A DNA stretch of 43,810 bases from Flavobacteriaceae bacterium (GTDB lineage Bacteria; Bacteroidota; Bacteroidia; Flavobacteriales; Flavobacteriaceae). The notes under the pieces are model-generated. The model had not been told where the DNA came from. It made no database searches and saw only the letters and a list, made by a program, of their open reading frames with translations. Below, piece after piece: positions 9,494-18,532 of this stretch. Location of the stretch: the NCBI GenBank assembly GCA_022424955.1, contig JAKMGK010000069.1, positions 1 through 43,810 on the forward strand, read 5' to 3'. Within the stretch, counting starts at the first letter, position 1. Every line of letters starts with the position of its first letter. The position numbers were made by a program, and so were the translations under genes.

Positions 9494-10169
9494 ATGCTAG
9501 TTAGTCATCTTTCTACTTAACCGCGAATAATATTTTTAATCGCCACGATAATTATCATCATTTCAAGAATGTTAGGAATGGATATCGTTGCCTTAATCTT
9601 AACCCCTTTTCTTACACTCCCTTTGATATATGACTATCACATTACCGTAGGGAAAGATCAAAGCTTGTATTTCATTTTAAGCTTTTGTTTAATTGGGGAT
9701 GTAATCGTCATGAGTGATGACTTTTATTATTTCATCTCGGCATTAATGACCTATTGGGGGGCTTCCATTATATTTTGCTTTAAATAGAGAGAAAGAAGAG
9801 CCCTTAATCGAATTGTTCAAAAAATGGAAATATATTCTCCCGCTTTTAGTTTACGGGATTTACTACCTCTTATTGATGTATTTTATCGAACCCAACCTAA
9901 AAGAATTATTTATTCCCATCATTATTTATTCGGCAACTTTGAGTTTTGCTGCTGCCTTATGCATCATTGTCTACCTTAGACATAAAACAAAATCAATCGC
10001 ATATTTTACTGCAGGATTGGTTTTATTAAGCATTACCGCTTCACTCATTGGTGTTAACAGATTTTATTTAAAAAGTGACTTTTTACATGGAATCGAAACC
10101 TTGCTTTATGCCCCCACTCTTTACTTAATTTTTTTGTATTTTAAGACCAAAACTAACCATGAGTTTTAA
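9494..10169 (+). pseudogene. Third YhhN-family copy, nonsense codon plus frameshift
   Basis: Reading from ATG 9494 gives MLVSHLST, then TAA at 9518-9520. The same frame continues as PRIIFLIATIIIIISRML through FCLIGDVIVMSDD to about 9778. A one-base shift near 9779 then leads into frame 3 (LNREKEEPLIELFKKWKY) and a full hydrophobic C-terminal half to TAA 10167-10169. The GD motif is kept but the second conserved Asp is Thr (LSITASLIG). The 3' end overlaps the start of the next gene by 11 bp. It is a diverged paralogue of the two genes before it. Confidence 0.8.
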
Positions 10170-10710
10170 CTATTTGAACTTACTATTTCTATTTTGGGGA
10201 GGAATAATTTTAGCACAATCTACAGATCAAAATACAGTAAAAGAAATTGTATTTCAAGACCCTATCAATGATAATTCAATCAATGGTCAGAAAGATTTTG
10301 TCCAGGAACTTATGTCTTTAGCAGGATATAGCGTAGATGAAATTTCAGTCTATCAAAATTTACCCAATCACTCTAAGATTTTTAGGGTAATTTACAATGA
10401 AGAATCTCAAAGTGGATTTATTTTTATTCGATGGGATAAAAAGAAAAAAGAAAATTATGTAGCTAATAAAATGATAGATCAAGGGGTCTACTACAACCTT
10501 AAGGCGGCAAAAGAAATCATGCGTCAACAAACAGATAAAGCAGCCTTTAATGTTGAAGACGCTGCATTACAAGCCCCAGATCAAGAGAAAATAACCAAGG
10601 AAGATTTAGAAGGGCTAAGAGAAGAATACACCCTACAACAAGAAGAGAAAAAACTAAAAGAGCTTGAAAAAGCCAGTAACAAAAAAAGAAGGAAAAAGAA
10701 AAACGATTAA
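10159..10710 (+). CDS. Hypothetical secreted protein with charged coiled-coil tail
   Basis: 183 residues, not recognised. It has an N-terminal signal peptide (about 1-19, LLFLFWGGIILAQS), a small mixed domain (about 20-110), and a Lys/Glu-rich C-terminal helix (about 140-183) ending in KKRRKKKND, likely a coiled coil. It lies directly before the TonB-dependent receptor gene but is separated from it by an inverted repeat and that gene's own promoter, so a functional link is uncertain. The ATG lies inside the end of the broken YhhN copy. Confidence 0.65.
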   Translation: MSFNYLNLLFLFWGGIILAQSTDQNTVKEIVFQDPINDNSINGQKDFVQELMSLAGYSVDEISVYQNLPNHSKIFRVIYNEESQSGFIFIRWDKKKKENYVANKMIDQGVYYNLKAAKEIMRQQTDKAAFNVEDAALQAPDQEKITKEDLEGLREEYTLQQEEKKLKELEKASNKKRRKKKND

Positions 10711-10714
10711 ATAT

Positions 10715-10745
10715 TGTTTAACTAAAACATTAATATAGTTAAACA
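10715..10745. promoter_or_regulatory. 10-bp inverted repeat upstream of the TonB receptor promoter
   Basis: TGTTTAACTA and TAGTTAAACA form a perfect 10-bp inverted repeat with an 11-bp spacer. It ends 5 bp before the -33 TTG at 10751. The position fits an operator. A run of seven T (10746-10752) follows, so it could instead be a weak AT-rich terminator of the gene ending at 10710. Confidence 0.55.
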
Positions 10746-10750
10746 TTTTT

Positions 10751-10781
10751 TTGGGACTTAGACCATACAGGCTTACTTTTG
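10751..10781 (+). promoter_or_regulatory. Bacteroidota-type promoter of the TonB receptor gene
   Basis: The -33 TTG (10751-10753, within TTTG) and -7 TACTTTTG (10774-10781) are 20 bp apart, matching the TTG/N19-20/TAnnTTTG consensus. The ATG is 11 nt downstream of the -7 box. Confidence 0.75.
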
Positions 10782-10792
10782 CTTAAAAAAAA

Positions 10793-13150
10793 ATGCTCAA
10801 TCGTTTACTTGTTATTTTCCTTAGTTTGGGAATCTTCTCCCTTAATGCACAAAACAATGGTCGTTTAACCGGAAGGGTTATTGACAACCAAAGTCTTCTA
10901 CCGCTCGAAGGAGCTACCGTAATCATCAACGAAACTACAATAGGAGTCGTAACAGATGCAGAAGGATATTTCACTATAAATGATGTCCCCCCTCAGACCT
11001 ATAATATCGAAGCAAATTTTCTAGGCTATGGTTCACAAACAAAGTTCAATGTTATTGTCAAATCGGTTGGAACAGCAGATCTACTCTTTAAACTTGACGA
11101 GCTCTCTGAAAGTCTTGACGAAGTGGTGGTGGCCAAAAGCCCTTTTCGTACTTCAAAAGAAACCCCACTTTCTACACAATCTTTATCTGCAGTAGAAATT
11201 GAGACCTATCCAGGTGGAAATAATGATATTGCGAAAGTAGCCCAAAGTTTACCAGGTATATCTCCTTCAATTGGAGGTTTTCGCAATGATTTTATTATTC
11301 GTGGTGGAGCCCCTAACGAAACCGTTTATTATTTAGATGGGGTTGAAATCCCCAACATCAACCACTTTAGTACACAAGGGAGTGCCGGTGGACCAGTCGG
11401 GATGCTCAATGTTGATTTTGTACGAGAAGTAACCCTTTCATCTTCTGCTTTTGGGGCAGAATATGACAATCCTCTTTCTGGGGTTTTAGCGTTTGAGCAA
11501 CGCGATGGAAACGCTACAGAGATGGCAACTAAGGTTCGCATAGGGGCTAGTGAAGCGGGTGTTACGCTTAACACACCGCTTTTTAAGGGAGATAAAGAAC
11601 GCTCAAACACCACCTTGATGTTATCTGCAAGACGCAGTTATTTACAATTCGTCTTTGAATTAGTGGGACTCCCTATTCGTCCTGATTATTGGGATTATCA
11701 ATGGAAAATCAACCACACTATTGACGCCTTTAATAGTATTAGTTTTATAGGACTGGGATCTATAGATGACTTTTCTGTGGTTGCTCCAGATGAATTTGAT
11801 GCAGAACAACAATCTACCATAGAACAAGTACCCATTATAAAACAAAAGACTAACACGGTTGGACTTTCATGGAAAAGGAAATTCAAGAGTGGTAAAGGGC
11901 GTATGCAAACAACCCTTAGCACAAATCGACTGCAAAATGTATTTAGCCGTTTCTCAGATAATGAAAATCAAACTGGGCTTTTATTTGAAAACGACGCTGT
12001 TGAGCAAGAGACAAAACTGCGTCTTCATGTAACCCAATTTTCATCTGAATGGAAATTGAGTTATGGTGCTAATCTTCAATTTTCTAATTATTCTAATGAG
12101 ACCCTGGGGCTATTAGAAAACTTTAATTATGCTAGCTCGATTGATTTTATGAAATATGGATTCTTTGGAAAAGCGAGTCGCTCTTATTTAGAGGATAAGC
12201 TCTCCTTATCTTTTGGTTTAAGGCTAGATGCTGACAGCTTTACTACAGGATCTTCTTTAATTGATAATCTTTCTCCTCGCCTTGCGGCTAGCTATCAACT
12301 TAGTTCAGATCAACGATGGAAACTCAACGCTTCTGTGGGGCGTTACTATAAAATACCCCCCTACACCATGTTAGGCTTTCAAGACTTACAAGGAAATTTT
12401 ATCAATAAAAATAACCGTTATACCCAAAGTGATCACTATGTCTTTGGGGTAGAATACAACTGGACACCTACCGCTAGGATAACAGTAGAAGGTTTTATCA
12501 AAGACTACAGTCAATATCCTGTATCTGTTCTTGATCAAGTTTCCCTTGCGAACAAAGGAGGAGGTTTTGAAGTCTTAGGAAACGAACCTGTTGTAGATAC
12601 TGGAAAAGGAAAAAGTAGTGGAATCGAAGTTTTATTCCAACAAAAACTAACCAAAAACTTTTATGGAGTTTTAGCTTATACCCATTTCTTTAGTGAATTT
12701 AGTCGTGCGAACGGACCTTTACTTCCCACAGTTTGGGATAGCAGAAATTTACTCTCATTTACAGGAGGGTATAAATTAAAACGCAACTGGGAGGTGTCAC
12801 TACGGTATCGTTATGCAGGAGAAACACCTTATGTTCCCACAGATATTGCTGCAAGTTTAGTCGCTTATCCACGTATTGTAATGGATTATAACCGTCTTGG
12901 AGATGTAACGCTTGATATATTTAGCCAAGGAGACATTCGCATTGATAAAAAATGGAATTTCAAAAGGCTTTCTTTTAACTTCTATCTAGAAGTTCAAAAC
13001 TTCTTAGCAAAAGCAGTTCCGCGACCATTAGAGTACGGTATCGCACGTAATGAAGATGGAACAGAAATCAATCCTAGAAGTTTAGTCCAAATCGATACAG
13101 ACCGCACAGAAACTCCCTTACCCTCTTTTGGATTTGTCTTTGATTTTTAA
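10793..13150 (+). CDS. TonB-dependent outer membrane receptor with carboxypeptidase-like regulatory domain
   Basis: 785 residues. It has a signal peptide of about 19 residues (ending FSLNAQ) and a CarboxypepD_reg-like beta-sandwich (about 24-105, GRVIDNQSLLPLEGATVII). A plug domain (about 115-240) contains IIRGGAPNETVYYLDGVEIPNI. A 22-strand barrel ends in the aromatic tail FGFVFDF. No SusD-like partner follows, so it is not a SusCD pair, and the imported substrate cannot be read from the sequence. It has its own promoter and a likely operator. It ends convergent with trmN6, sharing TTAA at 13147-13150. Confidence 0.92.
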   Translation: MLNRLLVIFLSLGIFSLNAQNNGRLTGRVIDNQSLLPLEGATVIINETTIGVVTDAEGYFTINDVPPQTYNIEANFLGYGSQTKFNVIVKSVGTADLLFKLDELSESLDEVVVAKSPFRTSKETPLSTQSLSAVEIETYPGGNNDIAKVAQSLPGISPSIGGFRNDFIIRGGAPNETVYYLDGVEIPNINHFSTQGSAGGPVGMLNVDFVREVTLSSSAFGAEYDNPLSGVLAFEQRDGNATEMATKVRIGASEAGVTLNTPLFKGDKERSNTTLMLSARRSYLQFVFELVGLPIRPDYWDYQWKINHTIDAFNSISFIGLGSIDDFSVVAPDEFDAEQQSTIEQVPIIKQKTNTVGLSWKRKFKSGKGRMQTTLSTNRLQNVFSRFSDNENQTGLLFENDAVEQETKLRLHVTQFSSEWKLSYGANLQFSNYSNETLGLLENFNYASSIDFMKYGFFGKASRSYLEDKLSLSFGLRLDADSFTTGSSLIDNLSPRLAASYQLSSDQRWKLNASVGRYYKIPPYTMLGFQDLQGNFINKNNRYTQSDHYVFGVEYNWTPTARITVEGFIKDYSQYPVSVLDQVSLANKGGGFEVLGNEPVVDTGKGKSSGIEVLFQQKLTKNFYGVLAYTHFFSEFSRANGPLLPTVWDSRNLLSFTGGYKLKRNWEVSLRYRYAGETPYVPTDIAASLVAYPRIVMDYNRLGDVTLDIFSQGDIRIDKKWNFKRLSFNFYLEVQNFLAKAVPRPLEYGIARNEDGTEINPRSLVQIDTDRTETPLPSFGFVFDF

Positions 13151-13866
13151 GGCTTAGGTAGATAGAAGTCTTTAACTAAAGCTTGATGGGCCTGGGTACG
13201 TTGATGACGTTCTTTTTCTAAAATTAGTTCTGTTGACTCACAGCTTGAAGGCTGTCGAGAATAAGACAACAAAGCGCGTTTGAACGGAGCATAATCATTC
13301 CCTTTTACAGCGGTAAAACGCTTTAGATATAGCTGCTGTTTTTCTGCTTCTTCGCTTGCCAAATCTTTGTATGCAATAGGCAATACAATACTACAACTTC
13401 CTTGAGAAGACAAGAATTGATTTATTCCAGAGAAGAGTTCGTTCAAAGGCAAAAATGTATGATTACGGGCTTGATCTCTTGCCTTCTTCTCAATGGAATA
13501 GGTCCCTTGATAAAAAGGAGGGTTGCAAATAATATGGTCATAAATGACCGAAGAAGCTGTGCGGAAAACTTGCAGACTAATGGGAGTGCAATTTAACCGC
13601 TCTGACCACGGGCTCGCAGCAAAATTAAAATTGGCTTCTTCCGCCGCTGCTTGATCCATCTCAATAGCATCTATCTCAATAAGGGGAAAACGTTGGGCTA
13701 ACATTAATGCGATTAAACCCGTTCCAGTTCCAATGTCTAAAACTTTCTTTGCTTGAGCATCTATATTGCTCCACGCACCTAATAAGACACCATCTGTCCC
13801 TATCTTCATCGCACTATCACGCTGGCGAACAGAAAATTGTTGAAACTGAAAAAAAGGAGAGGTCAT
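13147..13866 (-). CDS. trmN6: tRNA1(Val) adenine-37 N6-methyltransferase
   Basis: A YfiC/TrmN6-type class I SAM methyltransferase of 239 residues. It has the SAM motif VLDIGTGTGLIALMLAQ (about 41-57) and the N6-adenine catalytic motif NPPFYQGTY (about 113-121). It modifies A37 next to the anticodon of tRNA1-Val in characterised homologues. The N-terminal FFQFQQFSVRQRDSAMKIGTDG is family-typical. It starts 1 bp after the rimM stop, as the last gene of rpsP-rimM-trmN6. Confidence 0.9.
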   Translation of the reverse strand: MTSPFFQFQQFSVRQRDSAMKIGTDGVLLGAWSNIDAQAKKVLDIGTGTGLIALMLAQRFPLIEIDAIEMDQAAAEEANFNFAASPWSERLNCTPISLQVFRTASSVIYDHIICNPPFYQGTYSIEKKARDQARNHTFLPLNELFSGINQFLSSQGSCSIVLPIAYKDLASEEAEKQQLYLKRFTAVKGNDYAPFKRALLSYSRQPSSCESTELILEKERHQRTQAHQALVKDFYLPKP

Positions 13867-14388
13867 CTATTGGTAAAGAGAAATAAAGCCTTCGGGAAGA
13901 TTCACACTAATATGTTTGTTGACACGATCTACTTTAACTAAAAAATCATCGTGAATAGGGATAAGAATTTCTTTTTCACCTTTTACCTCGAAGAGGGCTT
14001 GCGCGGTTTGATCAATCACTCTACTAATCGTTCCAATAGCGTCTTGACCTTCTTCCCCTATAGTAAATCCTATAACTTCGTGATAGTAAAACTTGTTTCC
14101 TTCTAGTTCTGGTAAAACGGCTAATGGAAGATAAAGCGCTTTTTTAATCAAGTGATCTGCTTCCTCTTCAGTCTCAATATCCTCAAACTTTATTCTAAGT
14201 AATTGTGATTTTTGCAATTGAGCACGCTCAATAAAAAAAGGAACCAATCTTTGTTTTTCTTCAACAAAGATTGATTCCAATTGGGTGAAATCTTCGGGAT
14301 TATCGGTGTCTAGCTTCGCTAACACTTCTCCCTTAAAACTGAATTTTGATACGATGGTTCCCAGATAGAAGCATTCTTCTTTCTTCAT
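13867..14388 (-). CDS. rimM: 16S rRNA processing/ribosome maturation factor RimM
   Basis: 173 residues of normal RimM architecture. The N-terminal RimM barrel ([20 protein letters not shown]) is followed by a C-terminal PRC-barrel ([10 protein letters not shown] to [15 protein letters not shown]). It binds S19 and assists 30S head maturation. It lies 11 bp downstream of rpsP and abuts trmN6, the conserved bacterial S16-RimM arrangement. Confidence 0.95.
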   Translation of the reverse strand: MKKEECFYLGTIVSKFSFKGEVLAKLDTDNPEDFTQLESIFVEEKQRLVPFFIERAQLQKSQLLRIKFEDIETEEEADHLIKKALYLPLAVLPELEGNKFYYHEVIGFTIGEEGQDAIGTISRVIDQTAQALFEVKGEKEILIPIHDDFLVKVDRVNKHISVNLPEGFISLYQ

Positions 14389-14399
14389 CGTAAAATAAT

Positions 14400-15080
14400 T
14401 TATTCTGCAGCAGGAGCGTCCTCAGCAGCGTCCTCTGTTGCTTCTTCAGCAACCTCTTCTATTGCTTCTTCAGCAGCAGGTGCTTCTTCTGTCGCTTCTT
14501 CTGTTGCTTCTTCAGCAACCTCTTCTTTTGCTTCTTCAGCAGCAGGTGCTTCTTCTGTCGCTTCTTCTGCGGCAGCTTCTTCCTCTGCTTCGGCTTTTGC
14601 AGCAGCTTCTGCAGCAATAGCTTCTTCTTCGACTGCTTTTGCGTCAGCGATACGCTTTTCGTTCACTTCTTTTTCAGCTGCTAGAGCCTTAGCACGTTCA
14701 TCGGCCTCGGCTTTTGTCAATCCTTCTACTTTCGCTTGGATTTTAGCTTCTTTTTCTGTTGCCCAAGCTTCGAATTTAGCATCAGCTTCTTCTTGCGTAT
14801 GAGCGCCTTTACGGACACCACCATTCAAATGGTGCTTTAACATTACACCTCTATAGGATAATAATGTTCTTGCAGTATCTGTGGGTTGTGCCCCATTTTC
14901 TAACCACTTTACAGCAGTGTCAACATTGATGTTAACGGTAGCTGGGTTAGTGTTGGGATTATAGGTTCCAATTTTTTCAAGGTAACGCCCATCACGCTTT
15001 GCACGTGCATCTGCAGCGACTACCCAATAAAATGGTTTTCCTTTCTTTCCGTGTCTTTGTAATCTAATTTTTACTGGCAT
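14400..15080 (-). CDS. rpsP: 30S ribosomal protein S16 with long Ala/Glu-rich C-terminal extension
   Basis: The first 85 residues or so are a normal S16 ([33 protein letters not shown]). The total is 226 residues against a usual 80-90. The rest is a Lys/Glu/Ala helix-forming segment and then a low-complexity acidic Ala/Glu tail with a 66-bp tandem duplication. Extended S16 tails are known from flavobacteria; their role is unclear. First gene of rpsP-rimM-trmN6. Its leader carries a 7-bp hairpin between the likely transcription start and the ATG. Confidence 0.95.
   Translation of the reverse strand: MPVKIRLQRHGKKGKPFYWVVAADARAKRDGRYLEKIGTYNPNTNPATVNINVDTAVKWLENGAQPTDTARTLLSYRGVMLKHHLNGGVRKGAHTQEEADAKFEAWATEKEAKIQAKVEGLTKAEADERAKALAAEKEVNEKRIADAKAVEEEAIAAEAAAKAEAEEEAAAEEATEEAPAAEEAKEEVAEEATEEATEEAPAAEEAIEEVAEEATEDAAEDAPAAE
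14437..14568 (-). repeat. 66-bp tandem duplication in the rpsP tail
   Basis: Units 14437-14502 and 14503-14568 differ at a single base (tctattgc versus tcttttgc), which is Ile versus Lys in the protein. Each unit encodes 22 residues rich in Glu and Ala. The near-identity points to a recent in-frame duplication. Confidence 0.9.
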
Positions 15081-15093
15081 ATCATATTAATTT

Positions 15094-15112
15094 TGAGCGT
15101 GCCCGACGCTCA
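15094..15112 (-). promoter_or_regulatory. Hairpin in the rpsP 5' leader
   Basis: On the minus strand TGAGCGT-CGGGC-ACGCTCA forms a GC-rich 7-bp stem with a 5-nt loop, 13 nt before the rpsP ATG and about 20 nt after the -7 box. It has no following T-run, so it is not a terminator. A role in translation control of the S16 operon is inference. Confidence 0.55.
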
Positions 15113-15131
15113 GGGTTATTAATTCAGGCTG

Positions 15132-15139
15132 CAAATGTA
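15132..15139 (-). promoter_or_regulatory. -7 box of rpsP (TACATTTG)
   Basis: It matches TAnnTTTG, giving a leader of about 47 nt before the rpsP ATG. A TTG occurs 25 bp upstream, longer than the usual spacing. Confidence 0.45.
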
Positions 15140-15212
15140 ACATTTTATTTTGTAAGAACCCACCCAATTCTTTGGCGAAGCATAAAAACAACGAAATCTC
15201 CTTGAATTCAGG

Positions 15213-15243
15213 TTTGTAGAACCATTTTAATGCCTTATTTTTG
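15213..15243 (+). promoter_or_regulatory. Promoter of tig-clpP-clpX
   Basis: A textbook Bacteroidota promoter: -33 TTTG (15213-15216), 19 bp, -7 TATTTTTG (15236-15243), with a 26-nt stretch to the tig ATG. Confidence 0.8.
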
Positions 15244-15269
15244 CGCCCTAATTTATTGAGAAAATATTC

Positions 15270-16601
15270 ATGCAAATTACTAGAACAGACGTCGATGCCC
15301 TAAATGCCAAAGTAGCTATTTCAATCGAACAAAATGACTTTGCCGAAAAGGTGGATAATATTTTAAAAGATTACCGAAAAAGCACAAACATCCCCGGCTT
15401 TAGAAAAGGTCATGTCCCTATGGGAATGATTAAAAAACAATATGAAACTGCCGTTACTGCAGACGAGGTGAATAAACTCTTGCAAGAAAACCTCAATAAA
15501 TACATTCAAGACGAAAAGCTTGAGTTATTAGGGAATCCTTTACCTGTAATGCAAGAAAAAATCGATTGGAAAGCAGACCAGCTGTCTTTTGAATTTGAAT
15601 TAGGCCTTGCTCCGGCTTTTGAAGTAAAAATGAAAGGAAAGAAAGCAGTCACTCAATATCAAATTGAAGCTGATAAAAAAATGGTCCAAGAGCAAGTGGA
15701 ATACTTGCAAAAACAATACGGGAAAATCGAAGCCCAAACAGCTATTGAAGAAGGACTAGAACTTAGTCTTAAAGTGACTAATGAAGAAGCTGGTATTGAC
15801 GCCACCACTACCATTGAATGGGAGCAATTAAAAGGGAAAAAGAATTTAGACGCATTAAAAGCGGCTGGATTAAACAATACAATTACTTTAAAAACCAAAG
15901 GTTTATTTAAAGAAGACCACGTATTAGCTCGTGCACTAGGGATCACAGTCGATAAATTAGAAGAAGCCCCTAAAGAAGTAACGCTTACTGTTACTGAAGC
16001 CAATAAACGCACCCTAGCTGAACTTGATCAAGAATTATTTGATAAATTATATGAGCCAGGAACTGTGAAAAATGTCACTGATCTAAAGACTAAGATTAAA
16101 GAAGGAGTTGAAAAACAATTCGAACAGCAAACAGAGCAAAAGTTACTCAATGATGTAACCGAAAGTTTAATTAACGAAACTAAATTTGACTTACCGAAAG
16201 AATTCTTAGTGCGTTGGCTACAAAACACAGGAGAAAAACCTTTAACGGAAGAAGAAGCAGCAGAAGAGTATGAGAAATCTGAAAAAGGAATTCGTTATCA
16301 ATTGATCGAAGGCGCTTTAATCAAAGCACACGATTTACAAATTCAATTTGAAGAATTACAAGACTTTGCTAAAGGAATGATCAAGCAACAAATGGCGCAA
16401 TATCGGCAAATAGATCCTTCTGAGAAAGACTTAGACGATATCGCTGCACGAATCTTTAGCAACCAAGAAGAAACAAAGCGATTATCGGACCAATTGATGA
16501 GTAAAAAATTATTAGACTTTTATAAAGAGAATGCTAACCTCAAAGTAAAAAAGGTAAACTATGATACCTTTGTTAAAGAGGCCTATGGGGATGCACAATA
16601 A
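15270..16601 (+). CDS. tig: Trigger factor chaperone
   Basis: A ribosome-bound chaperone of 443 residues. The N-terminal ribosome-binding domain carries the signature GFRKGHVP (43-50). The central PPIase-like domain is strongly diverged, as usual in Bacteroidota. The long helical C-terminal domain (about 260-440) forms the client cradle. First gene of tig-clpP-clpX, reading from a strong promoter. Confidence 0.94.
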   Translation: MQITRTDVDALNAKVAISIEQNDFAEKVDNILKDYRKSTNIPGFRKGHVPMGMIKKQYETAVTADEVNKLLQENLNKYIQDEKLELLGNPLPVMQEKIDWKADQLSFEFELGLAPAFEVKMKGKKAVTQYQIEADKKMVQEQVEYLQKQYGKIEAQTAIEEGLELSLKVTNEEAGIDATTTIEWEQLKGKKNLDALKAAGLNNTITLKTKGLFKEDHVLARALGITVDKLEEAPKEVTLTVTEANKRTLAELDQELFDKLYEPGTVKNVTDLKTKIKEGVEKQFEQQTEQKLLNDVTESLINETKFDLPKEFLVRWLQNTGEKPLTEEEAAEEYEKSEKGIRYQLIEGALIKAHDLQIQFEELQDFAKGMIKQQMAQYRQIDPSEKDLDDIAARIFSNQEETKRLSDQLMSKKLLDFYKENANLKVKKVNYDTFVKEAYGDAQ

Positions 16602-16638
16602 ATTTGTGTACATTTAGTTATATAAAAAAACATTGCAA

Positions 16639-17295
16639 ATGAATTACGGAAAAGAGTTTAAGAAGTACGCCACAAAACACCATGGTATAAGCGCCATGCA
16701 TTTTGATAAAATCACAAGCAGCATGACCCCTTATATTATAGAGGAGCGACAAATGAATGTTGCACAGATGGATGTCTTCTCAAGATTAATGATGGATCGT
16801 GTGATGTTCCTGGGAACAGCCATTGACGATCAAGTTGCCAATGTGATTCAAGCGCAATTATTGTTTTTACAAAGCGTTGATCCTAAACGCGATATACAAA
16901 TGTATATCAACTCTCCTGGTGGGAGTGTTTATGCTGGATTGGGTATTTATGACACTATGCAGTACATTTCTCCAGATGTAGCCACTATTTGTACAGGAAT
17001 GGCCGCTTCTATGGGAGCTGTTTTACTTTGCGCTGGACAAGAAGGTAAAAGAACTGCACTACCCCACTCTCGTGTAATGATTCACCAACCTTTAGGGGGA
17101 GCGCAAGGGCAAGCCTCTGATATTGAAATCACAGCAAGAGAAATTTTAAAACTCAAAGACGAGTTGTACCAAATTATCGCAAAGCACTCTGGACAAACCC
17201 TAGAAAAGGTGAACCAAGACAGTGACCGTGATTACTGGATGAAAGCAGAAGAGGCAAAAGCCTATGGCATGGTCGACGAAGTATTGACAAAATAA
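16639..17295 (+). CDS. clpP: ATP-dependent Clp protease proteolytic subunit
   Basis: A serine protease of 218 residues that forms the heptameric Clp chamber. The catalytic triad is visible: Ser124 (TGMAASMGAVLL), His149 (RVMIHQPLGG) and Asp198 (SDRDYWM). I use ATG 16639 (MNYGKEFKKYA); a TTG two codons upstream is not needed. It lies 37 bp after tig and 13 bp before clpX. Confidence 0.97.
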   Translation: MNYGKEFKKYATKHHGISAMHFDKITSSMTPYIIEERQMNVAQMDVFSRLMMDRVMFLGTAIDDQVANVIQAQLLFLQSVDPKRDIQMYINSPGGSVYAGLGIYDTMQYISPDVATICTGMAASMGAVLLCAGQEGKRTALPHSRVMIHQPLGGAQGQASDIEITAREILKLKDELYQIIAKHSGQTLEKVNQDSDRDYWMKAEEAKAYGMVDEVLTK

Positions 17296-17308
17296 AAAAT
17301 AAAGCTCC

Positions 17309-18532
17309 ATGAGTGAAGAGTTGAGTTGCTCCTTTTGCGGTCGTGCAAAACCACAAACAGATCTTTTAATTGCAGGACTAGATGCACACATTTGTGATCG
17401 ATGCATCGAACAAGCACATGGAATTGTTTCAGAAGAAGGAACAGAAGACGATCAGCTCTCTACAAGTTTTGAACTCAAACCACCCAAAGAAATAAAAAGC
17501 TTCTTAGATCAATTTGTGATTGGACAAACAGAAGCTAAAAAAGTACTTTCTGTTGCCGTCTATAATCACTACAAAAGAATCCTCAATCCAAAGGTTGAAG
17601 AAGAAATTGAAATTCAAAAGAGTAATCTGCTACTCGTAGGGCAAACAGGAACTGGGAAAACCCTTTTAGCGCAGACCATTGCGAAAATGCTGCAACTACC
17701 TTTAGCAATTGTCGATGCAACAATTTTAACAGAAGCAGGCTATGTGGGAGAAGATGTTGAAAGTATTTTAACACGCCTTTTACAAGCCGCAGACTACGAT
17801 GTTGAAAATGCTCAAAAAGGCATTGTTTTTATCGATGAAATTGATAAGATTGCCCGTAAAGGCGACAACCCCTCTATCACCCGCGATGTGTCTGGAGAAG
17901 GGGTACAACAAGCCTTACTTAAACTACTAGAAGGAACGGTTGTAAATGTTCCACCAAAAGGAGGTAGAAAACATCCCGATCAAAAATTCATTGAAGTTGA
18001 CACCTCTAATATTTTATTTATTGCCGGTGGTGCCTTTGATGGAATCGAAAGAGAAATAAATAAACGTCTCAACCTTCAAGCAATAGGTTATAAAACAGCC
18101 TCTTCTACCGAAGAAATTGACAAGGAAAATTTATTGCAATACATTAATCCTAAGGATGTAAAATCTTTTGGGTTAATCCCAGAAATTATTGGTCGTTTAC
18201 CTGTGCTTACTTTTATGCATCCCCTAGACGGAAAAACGCTACGTTCTATCTTGACAGAACCTAAAAACGCCTTGACAAAGCAATATGAAAAGCTATTTGA
18301 ACTCGATGGAATTAAATTAGAGTTTACCAGTGGAGCCCTTGATTATATTGTAGAAAAGGCATTAGAGTACAATTTAGGGGCAAGAGGTTTACGCTCTTTG
18401 TGTGAAGCCATTCTCAATCAAGCCATGTTTGAAATGCCAGGAGGAGATAAAACCACTCTTAAAGTTACTAAGGTCTATGCCGAACAACAACTTAAAAAGG
18501 CTAATCCTTCTAAACTTAAAGCGGTTTCTTAA
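17309..18532 (+). CDS. clpX: Clp protease ATPase subunit ClpX
   Basis: A AAA+ unfoldase of 407 residues that feeds substrates to ClpP. It has the N-terminal zinc-binding domain with Cys7, Cys10, Cys29 and Cys32. Walker A is GQTGTGKT, Walker B is [11 protein letters not shown], and sensor-2 GARGLRS lies near the C-terminus. Its TAA overlaps the stop of the convergent GH3 gene on TTAA at 18529-18532. Confidence 0.97.
   Translation: MSEELSCSFCGRAKPQTDLLIAGLDAHICDRCIEQAHGIVSEEGTEDDQLSTSFELKPPKEIKSFLDQFVIGQTEAKKVLSVAVYNHYKRILNPKVEEEIEIQKSNLLLVGQTGTGKTLLAQTIAKMLQLPLAIVDATILTEAGYVGEDVESILTRLLQAADYDVENAQKGIVFIDEIDKIARKGDNPSITRDVSGEGVQQALLKLLEGTVVNVPPKGGRKHPDQKFIEVDTSNILFIAGGAFDGIEREINKRLNLQAIGYKTASSTEEIDKENLLQYINPKDVKSFGLIPEIIGRLPVLTFMHPLDGKTLRSILTEPKNALTKQYEKLFELDGIKLEFTSGALDYIVEKALEYNLGARGLRSLCEAILNQAMFEMPGGDKTTLKVTKVYAEQQLKKANPSKLKAVS

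Noticed and set aside
14400-14570. CRISPR-like short repeats
   Set aside because: The repeats are in-frame coding repeats of the S16 tail without spacers.
14438-14620. Leu/Gln-rich frame antisense to rpsP
   Set aside because: It is the complement of the Ala/Glu repeat tail; composition is explained by the repeat.
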